Under the pieces are notes generated by a model, which was not told the origin of the DNA, searched no databases, and saw only the letters and a list, made by a program, of their open reading frames with translations. From Macrothele yani (taxonomy: Eukaryota > Arthropoda > Arachnida > Araneae > Macrothelidae): 64,000 bases of DNA. The stretch covers positions 61,341,594 to 61,405,593 of the forward strand of contig CM077024.1 of NCBI GenBank assembly GCA_039090855.1. Reading direction: 5' to 3'. Positions 10,166 through 21,144 of this stretch are shown here, in pieces. Each line of letters opens with the position of its first letter. Within the stretch, counting starts at the first letter, position 1. A program made the translations under genes and the position numbers.

Positions 10166-12020
10166 ATGGAAGAAACTGTACAATGTTCAATATCATTGTT
10201 TCTCAAATATTTCAAAATCTTTGAAACCAGCTATTTTTTTTTTTATGCGACAAAGATTATGTTTCTGTGGTCAGTACCATTGGATAGCATGTATTGATAA
10301 AGAAGTCAATTTATTGTCACGTAATGTGCAGAAGTAATGGTTGTAACTGATAATATAAATTTATTGTTTGCTGTCACCTGACAGGAAACAATCTAGTTTT
10401 CTATTCCAAAGTACAGGATCAGCCCTGGTTATGTTAGCATGTGGTCTAGGCAGTTTGCCCCTGATTACCTCCAGTTCACTTTATATATATATGTTTTTAT
10501 TTCTCAGAAGTATTTATTCTTTTGCCTTATTTGTTTACTGTTGATGGAGGATGGTTGCAATTTAAAGTTTTGTAGGTTACACGGTTTCACTTTTGTTGAT
10601 GTTTAGCCAACATGGTGACAAGGTTGAGACCTGAATAGCATGTTCGCGCAGCCAGGCTATATTTCGAATTCAAATTTTTACTAATTCACGCTTTTTGATG
10701 CACTTTCTGAGAGTTTTATTTCAATTTGTTTGCAGAGTGACAAAAACATGACACTGGCCTTTGGTCGTTCGAGATAATTCAAAGATGGCATTAGTGATCT
10801 TGATTTAAATACCTGGTGATCGACAATGCTTCAACAAAGACTTAATGTTCTTGCTATCATGTCATTAGAGATATTGCTAAGTAGCTATCGTTCGACGATG
10901 CTGTGCACTCCTTCGCGAATCGCAAAACAATAAAAAAGACATTTTAAAGACAAACTTATACTCTTGAACTATATACGAACTTTCGTTTTTGTGCATTGAT
11001 TTCTAATTTTCGTTGTCTGTACTTGACTCAATGTTTGTTTTTCGCTTGTATAAAAATGGTTTAAGATATGTTGACACTTGAAGAGATTTTAGGGAACTTT
11101 TGGGGTATAATAGCAATGTTTATTTCCTACACAGAGTACTGGAAGAAATTTTTGAGGGGTTTTTCTTATCTCACTTAGCAGTTCTAATGTAATTACTGCC
11201 TAGCATCAGTGAGTGACATGTTTGTAAAACTTTCTAAACAACTGTGTTTACACTCAAAGACGCTTTTTGGGGTACCCATTTTATAAATAAAACAACAAAC
11301 AGATATTGCTACTGCTATGAAGAGCATTGGTAGTTTACCTGACACGTCTCTAATTAGGCGTTGGGTGATATTTCCCTCATTTATTTTGTAATTTTACAGA
11401 AATCAATGTCATTTAAGCAAGTATTACTGAACAACGATTTGTGTCCTGATATATTTCACCTAATTTTTAAGAAATTGAATGACTTTGATAAATTCTCATT
11501 TTATCGCAGATGGGGTATACACACTGTTCACATGAGAGTTCTTCAATGTGTTGGTTTGTAGAAAAAATGCTTCAACATCTTTAAACAGACATTTTAAAGA
11601 CAAACCTCCTTAACTATGTGTGAACCTTTTTTTTTTTTTTGTTAATTCATTTCTAATTTTTGTTGTCTATACTTGATTCAATGTTTGTTTTGTGCGAAGG
11701 GTATAGATCCGAGTCTTTCATGGTGTAATTTCGAATATAAACTCTAACAGTACCTGTGAAATCACTCACTTTGCCATTTTATTTCCTTCCAATGAAACCT
11801 GATGTTCGCGTAGGTTTTCCAGAGATATACCATGAGAAGTGGATACAGCTAAATTGGTAGAAAAAGCAGCAGCATTGTTGTTCATTTCAGAAGCACTTCC
11901 TTTCATTTTGAATATCATAAGAAGACAACGGCTACAATAAAATCAACGGAGGGGAATGTAAACCAGAAGATGCTGCGACAGAAAATTACCGACGTCAGAG
12001 GAACGTGCAGCGAAGACGTT
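10166..12020. other. Foldback core, no coding sequence recognised
   Basis: This is AT-rich unique DNA between the inverted arms. It contains a direct repeat of about 115 bp (about 10935-11050 and 11583-11700) that shares acattttaaagacaaac and tcaatgtttgttttt. No transposase or other domain is visible in any frame. Confidence 0.6.
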
Positions 12021-12272
12021 GCCTCTTCAAATGACCAAGTTCACCGCTATGGGCCAGCAGATAAGCATTGTTTGGTTATTGTCATGCTCCTCTATCGCCC
12101 ACCCATTTCTGCATCCACTCGATGTTTCCATCTCTCGGAATAAAAATAATAAAGTTCCATCATTCACTGCTAGTGGTGCAACATATAAGCATCGACATAT
12201 CCAACACTTATGCACTTATGTATCCCCATTCCCACTCATCCACTCAGATGTTGCCATCGCTCGGAATAAATA

Positions 12273-13703
12273 TACACTGACGGAAAAAAATCCCAACACC
12301 AAGAGGGGGTTGTGTTAGATAAACGACAGTTGGTAGGCGGTGAGAGTACATCTGTAAGATGACGTCTATGCAGATTTCGCGCTCGGCGCATACGTGTGGC
12401 GCTATTAGTGCCCCTTTGGAAGATGCAAAGCAGGTTTGCTGTAAATACGCGCTGTAACGTTCGTGAGCGATAATTATCGTTGAGATTCGACGTAGTGTGT
12501 TGATGTTAGTCAAGAATGCCTTTAAGAAGACGAAGAAGCTATTATCAACAGCTCACGGAGTTTGAACGAGGTCGTGTAATAGGGCTACGGGAAGGTGGAT
12601 TTTCTTTCAGCAATATTGCAGAACGACTTGGCAGGAATGTAGCCACTGTGCATGATTGTTGGCAGCGGTGGTCAAGGAAAGGTACTGCCTGAAGAAGACC
12701 GGGTTCCGGCCGGCCACGTGGCACTACTGACAGGGAAGACCGCCGTGTACGGCGTATGGCCGTGGCGCATCGTACCGCGTCTGAGGCAGCAATTAGAGCT
12801 GCAGTTGCCACCACAGTGACACAACGAACTGTTACAAATCGGTTACTAGAAGGACAGCTCCGAGCTAGACACCCTGTAGCGTGCATTCCACTTACTCCAA
12901 ACCACTGCCGTTTGCGACGTCAGTGGTGTCAAGCTAGAGCTCATTGGAGGACGGAGGGGAGATCTGTTGTGTTTTCTGATGAAAGCCGGTTCTGCCTGGG
13001 TGCCAGTGATGGCCGTGTGTTGGTTAGAAGGAGGCTAGGTGAGCGCCTGCAACCAACCTGTCTGCGGCCGAGACACACTGGACCTACACCTGGAGTTATA
13101 ATCTGGGGAGCAATTTCCTATGACAGCAGGAGCACTCTCGTGGTTATCCCACGCACCCTGACGGCACAGTTGTACGTCGGTCTGGTGATTCAACCTGTTG
13201 TGTTGCCATTCATGAGCAGCATCCCAGGGGGTGTTTTCCAACAGAATAACGCTCGCCCGCATACCGCTGTTGTAACTCAACATGCTCTACAGAGTGTCGA
13301 CATGTTGCCGTGTCCTGATAGATCACCAGATCTTTCACCAATCGAGCACGTATGGGACATCATTGGACGACAACTCCAGCGTCACCCCCAACCAGCATTA
13401 ACCGTCCCTGTATTGACCAACCAAGTGCAACAGGCATGGAATTCCATCCCACAAACTGACATCCAGCACCTGTACGACACAATGCATGAACGTTTGCGTG
13501 CTTGCATTCAACATTCTGGCGGTTACACCGGTTATTAATGTACCAGCATTTCACATTTAAAGTGGCTCTTCTCGCGCTTACAATAAGCTGTGATCTTGAA
13601 ACCTTAATCGATTAAATATGTTACCTATACAAATGTATTGCCGCCATTTCATTCCTCTACAACTATTTTTTCGTGGTGTTCGGATTTTTTTTCCGTCTGT
13701 GTA
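12273..13703 (+). mobile_element. Tc1-type transposon inside the foldback right arm
   Basis: Ends are TA plus CACTGACGGAAAAAAATC on the left and its inverted partner (13674-13703) on the right, about 30 bp of terminal inverted repeat. The homologous left arm shows the foldback sequence without it. It is full length at 1.43 kb, but its transposase is broken. Confidence 0.9.
12516..13538 (+). pseudogene. Tc1-type transposase, 341 codons, inactive
   Basis: The ATG at 12516 begins a helix-turn-helix region (FERGRVIGLREGGFSFSNIA). One in-frame TGA at 12690-12692 interrupts it, and the same frame then continues to 13538. The DDE domain shows SDESRF (first D) and SPIEHVWD (E). The second catalytic Asp is Asn in QQNNARPH. 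Only 32 residues separate that position from the Glu, against 34 in classical Tc1. It ends with the family-typical GGYTGY. The length matches active Tc1 transposases, so only the stop and the D-to-N change are obvious defects. Confidence 0.88.
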
Positions 13704-13862
13704 TTTTGCCATTGGTCGGAATAGAAATTTCTAAATTTCCGTTGTTCTCCGCTAGGGGCAGCACATAAGCATCTTTTGGTTGTTGTTATCCCCTTTACCA
13801 CCCACTGTGATTTTGCCATTGCTCGGAATAGAGTTCTTCTACTCGCCAGCCAATATTCCATA

Positions 13863-14092
13863 TGATTGTCGGTGTTATGATTGTCGGTGTTATGATTGTC
13901 AGTGTTATGATTTGTCGGTGTTATGATTTGTCGGTGTTATGATTGTCAGCGTTTTGAACTATCGATGTTATGCTTTGTCGGTGTTTCGACCTATCGACCT
14001 TTTGAACTGTCAGTATTTCGACCTGTTCGTGTTTTGACCTGTCAGTGTTTCGACCTGTTCGTGTTTTTACCTGTTGGCGTTTTGACCTTCAT
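13863..14092 (-). repeat. Foldback right-arm minisatellite
   Basis: About 14 units of 15-17 bp grade from tgattgtcggtgttatg to cgacctgttcgtgtttt. They form the outer end of the right foldback arm and are the inverse of 7150-7250. Confidence 0.8.
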
Positions 14093-14107
14093 CCATAGCG
14101 ATCATAG

Positions 14108-14292
14108 TGAGCAATCCGATGTCCTATAAGCAGGCGCCCTTCCCTAATTTAATGTCACTGGTTCCAGGGAAGGAAGAGAACCAGTGTCGTAAGACAAACA
14201 CAGCATTCATACCTCACCGAGATTTGAACCTGTTCCCATCTCGGACGAATGGTCAAAAGCCATCTCTTAGACCACTGCGCCACAGGAGCGTC
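14108..14292 (-). repeat. tRNA-headed SINE, family A
   Basis: This reverse-oriented copy abuts the foldback end. A tRNA-like head (cagtggtctaag A box, GGTTCAAATCTCGG-like B box) is followed by the body phrase cactggttccagggaag (seen in reverse) and the tail gttgctcac. Confidence 0.75.
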
Positions 14293-15657
14293 AGAAGTTA
14301 CGTCATCAAGTGAAATATTTATGGGGTAAGCTCATACGTTATCGCTGTTTATGGCATGAATTGCAGAAACTTTGCATTAGGCTTGCAAAGCATGGAGCAG
14401 GTAACAGTAGCATGCAGTTAGACGGTTGGAGCTGCGTTGTGATAAAAACAGCAGCTTTGGCAATTGAATCGTTATCATGAGTTTTGGCAAAGTGTGCATT
14501 CTTCACTCTTTTCTTTCTTCATTCGATAAAAGAGTAAGGCCACCGATGTGCATAGCGATATATGCGCTGTGTATGCTGTACGCTATAAGTAAGTAAACAT
14601 GCTGAGATTGGTTGGCAAAGTTTCGTAATGGAACGTTTGAGGGCAAGCCCCTCCTTTCTGGGTGGCCTTTTAAAGCATGTGATGACGAAATATCCTAAAC
14701 AACTGAACCCATCCCTCATCAAGTGTACGCGGATATTGCCGACAGACTTGAATTCATTGACATCTACCATGAGGGGAATTCTGGCTATTCGAATGGTTCA
14801 GAAATTAAACCATCGGCTGAAAACCTAATGGGTACAATGACAATAAGTGTATCTCTGCAAGTTAGGCACAAAATTTACCCTTTCTTGAATCTAATGATGA
14901 CTGGAAATGAAAAATGGATGATGTACAGGTAAATATAGTGGTCTGTATAGTTAAGAATATTAAACACATCAAACTTTGTTTGCCAAGCAGCCACGATTTC
15001 CGTGTGGGACAAAGTGTTGACTTCTAATCATTCATCTGTAAAGCACCTCAGTTCGAATTACAGATGAGCCATAGATGGTGTGTTTGTCTTCCGGTAATGA
15101 ATCTCTGCTTTTTCTGGAACCAGTAGCGTCAAATTTGGAACGAGATATTGCTTATAGCACACCAAATTGCTCACGGTAGTAGTTAAACCTCCACTCAAGG
15201 AAAAAACTTTTAACAAAGGATGAAAGGTTTAAGAACGACTCCAAACTTTTGTCTCCAACTAAACAACGTATTTTTCAGAAATTCATGGTTCTGTAAGGGA
15301 ATTATACGTCAGAGCTGCAAGCACCTAACCGAACGACAACTGTGAGTTTATCCACAGTAAATTGATAAACGAGGCTTAAGTCAAAGCGTCCCCGTTTGGT
15401 CAATACGGCAACGCTGGACCGCATGTGTTAATGGCAACTTAGCAAAAATTAGAGAAAAATGTTTGCGAACTTCTGCACCGTATTCATCGGATTTAATACC
15501 AACAGGTGCCTACATGTTCCTGTCAGTGTGAGACCATACTGCTGGTAGAACGATGAAAGGCCATATAGATTTCGAAAGGCGGATCAAACGATTGTTTCCT
15601 CAGAAAGCGCTTCTTTCTTTGATAATGGGGACTAAGCAATAGATTAAAATAAAATAT
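14293..15657. other. Unassigned DNA with one degenerate SINE
   Basis: About 14990-15200 is a diverged plus-strand SINE of family A: a B-box-like gttcgaatta, then tgtgtttgtcttccgg and the tail attgctcacggtagtagttaa. The rest has no recognisable content. Short frames near 14520-14930 look like chance. Confidence 0.5.
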
Positions 15658-15882
15658 TGTTTTTTTTTTTTTTTTTGAGGTTTTAACGACCACCGTGAGC
15701 AACTCAATGGGCTATAAGCAGTCGCCCGTCCCTAATTTAGAGTCACTGGTTCCAGGGAAGGGAGAGAGCCAGTGCCGTAAGACAAACACAACATCCATGC
15801 CTCACCGGGATTCGAACCCGGACCCCTTCCGACGAATGATCAGATGCCAACGCCTTAGACCACAGCGCCACCGGGGCGGCTA
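15658..15882 (-). repeat. tRNA-headed SINE, family A, full length
   Basis: Poly(T) at the left is the poly(A) tail of a minus-strand copy. The head at the right contains ggcgctgtggtctaag (A box) and GGTTCGAATCCCGG (B box), so it keeps an internal RNA polymerase III promoter. Confidence 0.85.
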
Positions 15883-16024
15883 AAATATTGTGTAAGTGAA
15901 AAACAGCTTTGTTTTTCGTGTAAGCAAATAGCGAGACCTTTTTGCACCTACCCGTGGTTAAATTTTATTAGTTCTCTGCCTAGAATGAAGCCTCTATAAC
16001 GAAGTAAATTTCTCCGTCATTTCT

Positions 16025-16096
16025 GTCCACACTAGGATTCCAACCTGGATCCCCTCATTCCGGAATAAGTCACTCTACCAATTGAGCTACGCGGAC
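16025..16096 (-). other. tRNA-like domain in TRIM copy A, 3' LTR
   Basis: This 72-nt cloverleaf has acceptor strand GTCCGCG and D-arm GCTC/GAGT, with the A box TAGCTCAATTGGTAGAG. The T-arm is slightly decayed: its B box reads GGTTGGAATCC. Confidence 0.8.
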
Positions 16097-16437
16097 GTTT
16101 GTACTGACTACTATCTGCCTTTATGTCGTGTGCGTCCTGCTGGCAGGTACGTCACATCTCCCCCCCGAAAAAGGGCCGGGGGCATGGCCCGCGGGTCAGC
16201 CGTGACCATGAATCGTTGCAGGCAGCCATCCACTGTAGAACATGCACTTGAGAACTCCCAGTCAATTTTTTTTTATTTATTTATTTTTTATTCTTCGAAG
16301 CGCTGGAGAAGGGATTCTCTGATTTTTCTTATCTCGCGGTGTGGAAATAACATCACACCATTTCGAGATTTTGAACGGTCGGGTCATCCGGATAGTTCGG
16401 GCGCCATTATAACGAAGTAAATTTCTCCGTCATTTCT

Positions 16438-16509
16438 GTCCACGCCAGGATTCGAACCCGGATCCCCTCATTCCGGAATAAGTCACTCTACCAATTGAGC
16501 TACGCGGAT
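16438..16509 (-). other. tRNA-like domain in TRIM copy A, 5' LTR
   Basis: The A box is TAGCTCAATTGGTAGAG and the B box GGTTCGAATCC, both consensus. The T-arm CCGGG/CCTGG and the anticodon-arm CTTAT/ATGAG around TCCGGA are intact. One acceptor pair is lost (A opposite C). Confidence 0.85.
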
Positions 16510-16569
16510 GTTTGTACTGACTACTATCTGTCTTTATGTTGTGTGCGTCCTGCTGGCAGGTACGTCACA

Positions 16570-18460
16570 CCTCATCGAAGCATCTCTTTCTATAGTGTTC
16601 TACTGTAACCATAGCAACAAAAATCTTGAAAACGCACATACGTTGCTTGTGATGATATCTGTCGGAACTATAAAATCAGACAATCCCTATGGATTGCCTA
16701 GTTTAGAAAGATGTTTAGTCATGGAGAGTTTGTTTCATTATGATTTAGGCTGTTTGCTTCCCCTGAATGATGTAATCAGAAGTTGAAACTTATTCAGAAG
16801 TTCATGAAGATCGTACAGCTACACCTTAGAAATACCAAAATATATTTTTTTTAATTCATATTCTTCTTAATCAAGAAAGTACCTTTATTAAAATTTCTAC
16901 AGTGTCGTTTATGATGCAGACGTGTTTCTGAGGCAAACAAACAAAATTGCACATTAAATGGTTCAATTTCCTTTGTTTGCGCCTTTTAGATATTGACTGC
17001 TTAGTTTGTCATCTTATTACACTTTTAATTTGTTCCTTTGACGGAGATTTTAATTTACGTTTCTTCGGCTTCCTGCTTTTTCCAGTTTGCAAAGTTCTGT
17101 GTTAATTGACCTTCTTTTTCCTGAAAATCTATCACCTTGTTCGAATAATTCATTCATTAAATTAATTAATTCCTCCATTTTTATTGTCTCAGACGCTCTA
17201 AGAATGAACTTGTTCTTCTTTTGACACCAAATGTGACAGATTGCTTTTTAGCGTTCACGTTTAATTGAAAGAAAATGACAAATAACACGATGATAACCGA
17301 CGATAGTGCTTGCAAAAGAATGAAGAGCGATGTGGTGCTAAAAATATTATGCGACTGGACATCAGATGTCAGAAAAACAAAAAGAAAAAGCACAAAGTAA
17401 TAAAGACTAGATCATTCATTCGTCTCAAACCCAAGTCTAGTAACAGATGAGCTTCTTTGGTGTGATGATCTGTATTAAACTTATTCACGCTTAAAGGAGA
17501 ATAAAAGAAAGCAAACGTTCGCTTTTCTTTGTAAGCGGAGTCCTAAACAAAAGGAAGTTAGTTTGTTCGTCTGCTTACTGTTTTTCGACCACCTGGACCA
17601 TCTCACAGACTGCGAAAACTCACACAGCTGAGATTTAGGATTCCTTCTACAAGGGAAGGGTTTAAGAAAATGTTATGTTGAAGAAGCAAAAGTGCACAGA
17701 ACCAAGGATTCGAACCCTACCTTCGTCGAACACGAGCACCAGCTCCATAACAACATGTGTAGTAGGAACTGTATATGCGTAATTTTTTCGTACATATGAA
17801 GCAAAGTGAAGGTTAGTTTAGTCTTTGCCACCGGCATAAAGGGTGCAGTGTTCCACGTGTTCGGTTTGAAAAATACGTACTGAAAGTGGAAGACATTCCC
17901 AAATTTGTCATGTTCTCAAGTGGAAAGTACACTGGATGGCAAAACTAATGAGTTTATTTTTATTTCGGTGTTTGACGACTATTGTGAGCAACTCTGTGGA
18001 CAGTAGCCCATTCTTAGTATAAGGCCTCTGATTAAACCAAAAAACAGAGCCTCTGTTAGAGAAGCACATCCCCCACGCGAGGCTTGAATTCATCTTGGGC
18101 GAATTGTCATATACCAGCGCTTATACTGCTGCGCTACTGAAACGGTAAACTGTGTTAATTCTCCTGTTATGTTGGTGGAAACAAAAAGTCACATTAGGTG
18201 AAATTACAGTATTAATGTAACAATATCACGCTGAAAGTTTGTGCGCAGCGAATATTACGCCTGATACGGTCTGAGTAAAAGACTTATTTACCTCATTACA
18301 GATCTGAACAATAAGTAACTTTCGATGCCAAGTTCCAGAGATTCTATTACAACCCCATGAAAATTTGCTATGGCAATGAAAATTGAAAACACATTTTACT
18401 TTTTCACATAGTTGCAGGATGGTTAATACACTTACCCCACCGTTACACCAACGTTTGGGA
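16570..18460. other. Unassigned AT-rich DNA with SINE relics
   Basis: No coding sequence is recognised. About 17945-18150 is a diverged minus-strand SINE related to family A (gtgagcaactctg tail, gaggcttgaattc B-box relic). A tRNA-like B-box fragment (ggattcgaaccct) lies at about 17707-17720. Confidence 0.5.
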
Positions 18461-18474
18461 ACCTTCTGAAAAAA

Positions 18475-18673
18475 GCGATGGCCTCTGATCATTCGTCCGA
18501 ACGGGGTCCGGGTTCGAATCCCGGTGAGGCATGGATGTTGTGTTTGTCTTACGGCACTGGTTCTTTCCCTTCCCTGGAACCAGTGACCCTAAATTAGGGA
18601 CGGGCGACTGCTTATAGCCCATTGAGTTGCTCACGGTGGTCGTTAAACCTCCAATCAAAAAAAAAAAAAAAAA
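18475..18673 (+). repeat. SINE family A with 14-bp target duplication
   Basis: The copy is truncated by about 20 nt at its 5' end and ends in poly(A). It lies between accttctgaaaaaa at 18461-18474 and 18674-18687, the signature of LINE-machinery insertion. The B box GGTTCGAATCCCGG is intact. Confidence 0.9.
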
Positions 18674-18761
18674 ACCTTCTGAAAAAATTATAACATCAGT
18701 TATCTACATCGAACGCTTCGCTTCAGCTATCACTTCGGAGTCATTGGGAAAATGTTGCCAC

Positions 18762-18970
18762 CCCAGGGCGCAGTGGTCTAAGCGATGGCTTCTGATCATT
18801 CGTCAGAGGTGGGTCCTGGTTCGAATCCCGGTGAGGAATAGATGTTGTTTTTATCGTACGGCACTGGCTCTCTCCTTTCCTTGGAATCAGTGGTCCTAAA
18901 TTAGGGACGGGCGACTGCTTATATCCCATTTAGTTGCTCATGGTGGTTGTTATGCCCCCAATAAAAAAAA
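18762..18970 (+). repeat. SINE family A, full length
   Basis: The head includes gcgcagtggtctaagcgatgg (A box) and GGTTCGAATCCCGG (B box). The body phrase tagggacgggcgactgctta and tail gttgctcatggtgg are followed by a short A run. Confidence 0.88.
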
Positions 18971-19510
18971 CATTTCTCCTTCAAGGTGCTTTTCCAGCGG
19001 GTCGAACAGGTAGAAGTCCGACAGTTTCCGGGGTGTATGGGGAATGGAGAAAACAGGAACGGTTAAAACAGCCCACGAGGAGGTTGTGACACTTGTACGT
19101 GGGTTAGCGTTGTCATGCAGAAAGATCAACCTTCTTGTGAGCATGTCAGAGCGTCGTCTTAGGATTGCTTTCTTGAAACTACCAAAATTCGTAAAATATT
19201 CGTTGGCAGGGATGGTTGACCGTAGTTCTACATGTGCAAGAAAAGAATGACCTGAAATTCTCAAAATGCTGCCAGTGTGTGTGCTTCCACTTCGTGGTCC
19301 GTGTCTCTGAAGTTGACGTGAAAGTTTGCACCATTTTTCATCGCTAAAGACAATGTTGCCGATGAATTCATGATCTTTTTGCTTGTAACGTTGCAGATAT
19401 GAGAAGTTTAATCCCATGTGTAATGCTTTCTGTAGTTTTGTGTTTTGGTAATAATCGAAACCCAATGCATTTTGGTCTTGCCGTAAAAGTGTAGCAGTGT
19501 TCACTGACAT
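18971..19510 (-). pseudogene. mariner-type (DD34D) transposase fragment
   Basis: The reading frame shows SDEKWCKL (first Asp), HDNANPRTS (second Asp) and a decayed third block SDFYLFDPLEKHLEGEMF, where mariners have D in a similar YxLFxxLxxHL context. The start and end of the protein are missing, and no terminal repeats were located. Its 5' side is cut by the Tc1 element at 19518 and its 3' side by a SINE tail. It is a dead fragment of about 185 codons. Confidence 0.75.
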
Positions 19511-19517
19511 ATATGTT

Positions 19518-20296
19518 TACACTGAAGAGCAATTGAATTAGAGACAGCTGGCGTTATGCAAATGTGGCGTTGTGGGTGGCCCTGTAAACGGAAACGACAT
19601 GATGTATGCAGCGATCCGATAATATAAGGAGTGATGCAACGGGAATCAGTAAGAGTCGGACGCAGTATGGGTAAGACGAAGGATCTAAGCGCATTTGATC
19701 GTGGGCAAATTGTCGGGGTCCGACGAATGGGTCACTCAATCTCGGAAGTCGTGCAAGCACTGGGATTTTCACGAGCCACTGTGTCACGGGTGCACCGTGA
19801 GTACATCGAATCCGGTAAAACCATCCCTACAAGGGCCAACTACCGTGGACAACAGCGTGTGGATGAGCGGAGTCATCGTCGGCTACCTCGCATTGTAACA
19901 GCGGATAGACGGGCCACAGTGCAAGAAATCACTCCGAAATGTAACGCTGGTGCAGAAAAAGGTGTAAGCAGCCACACAATCCAGAACCATGTCCTCGCTA
20001 TGGGGTACAGAAGCCATCGTCCTACGAGGGTACCGCTGCTGACCGCACATCACAGGGTGCAAAGATTAGCATGGGCGCGGGAACATCGCCACTGGACCCT
20101 AGACGCGTCGAAAAATGTTGCCTGGACTGATGAGTCGAGATTCACGTTGGTACATGCGGATGGCAGGATACAAGTAGAGCGCAAACCTCATGAAGCGATG
20201 GATCCTTCTTGCCGGAAGGGTACTCTTCAAGCTGGAGGGGGGGGGGTGCTATACGTTACTAGACAGGTATCTCTAATTCAATTGCTCTTCAGTGTA
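19518..20296 (+). mobile_element. Internally deleted Tc1 element (779 bp)
   Basis: The termini TACACTGAAGAGCAATTGAA and their inverse at the right end are intact. The frame from 19667 gives the helix-turn-helix region (FDRGQIVGVRRMGHSISEVV), a second DNA-binding part and the first catalytic Asp (WTDESRFTLVHADGR). It stops after GGGGVL, where a deletion joins it to the 3' end, so the second Asp and the Glu are gone. Relatives are at 45348-45893 and 61810-62860. Terminal repeats this complete could still be mobilised by an active transposase; that is inference. Confidence 0.88.
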
Positions 20297-21144
20297 TAAG
20301 ACCAGTAATCATCAATGGAATACGGGATTACACCATACAATTCAAATTTTGAAGATGATAATCCGGTTTGTATTCTAAATATGACAAGCATGGTAAGCCA
20401 GATAATATCCGAAAGGTTTTCAAGTTTTGGGGCATTTTCTGACTTAACATCTTTGTCATATTTACACCCAAAAAACGGATTGTCATCTTCAAAATTTGTA
20501 AGACCAGTAATGTTGAGCCCTATTTATTGCATCTTTCTTCTTTTTTTTTCTTTTACAGTTGGAATAGTCTATTTTCACTACATTTATATGATAGCTTTCC
20601 TAGAGATTTTTATGGAACGGCTTATGAGGAAAGCTTGATTTTTAATAATTGTTAAGTAGCTGTCTCTGTGAATACAAAACATGTGGCAGGGAGGGTGGAC
20701 AGTGGTTTTAAACTTTTGTCCAAAATCAGGACAGGAAATTTCTACGTGTAGAAACTTTTCTCAAAGTTTGGGCTCTCATATTCGTACAATTTAATAAATA
20801 ATTGATTCTATATTTTTTAGACTTTAGGTCGCTAATGCTGATTTCAAGAGCAATTTATATTGTCAATTTGACTCCCGAAATTCGTATGTGGGATGTGACA
20901 CCGACTATAGAAGTTGCTTCCGTAGAACTACATACAATCTTTATCTTAATAAATTGAATTCTGTAGAAACATGCGCAGTTTACTGTTTCCGCAGATGATA
21001 ATCACTCCTATAGTATTTATGTCAACAAACGGAAAACATTCAGTTGTCATGTCCGCAAATGGAAAACATTTGCACCAATTCGAAGAGAGGAAATCATTTC
21101 CATATGCACATCATTAATAAGTAATAGACACTTTTATTTGTACT
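20297..21144. other. Unassigned AT-rich DNA
   Basis: Nothing recognised in either strand. Confidence 0.5.

Larger units (their letters stand above)
7138..14105. mobile_element. Foldback-type element with long repetitive inverted arms
   Basis: Left and right arms are inverted copies of one another in the same order from outside to inside: a 16-17 bp minisatellite (gtcggtgttatgattt type), then units built around tattccgagcaatggcaa, ggtggtaaag and cttatgtgctgcccctagcgg. Left arm: 7138-7320, 9050-9218 and 9910-10165. Right arm: 12020-12272 and 13704-14105. The gaps are later insertions: a LINE piece, a palindrome and a Tc1. The core (10166-12020) encodes no transposase that I can see, so this is non-autonomous. 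Long internally repeated inverted arms are typical of foldback elements such as Galileo. No clear target duplication was found. Confidence 0.75.
15995..16569 (-). mobile_element. Miniature LTR retrotransposon (TRIM), copy A
   Basis: Two 162-bp direct repeats (15995-16156 and 16408-16569) differ at about 7 positions and flank 251 bp. The insertion is bounded by CCTC at 15991-15994 and 16570-16573, a perfect 4-bp target duplication. On the minus strand each LTR starts TGTGACGTACC. A TGGCGCCCGAAC primer site (16395-16406) sits one base inside the 5' LTR, and a G-rich purine tract precedes the 3' LTR (16157-16167). No coding capacity is present. These are the defining parts of a TRIM; each LTR also contains a tRNA-like domain. 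Confidence 0.9.

Noticed and set aside
16025..16509. Two tRNA genes in tandem
   Set aside because: They lie at the same place in two LTRs of one element with target duplications, and the anticodon arm is one base short. They are element parts, not host tRNA genes.
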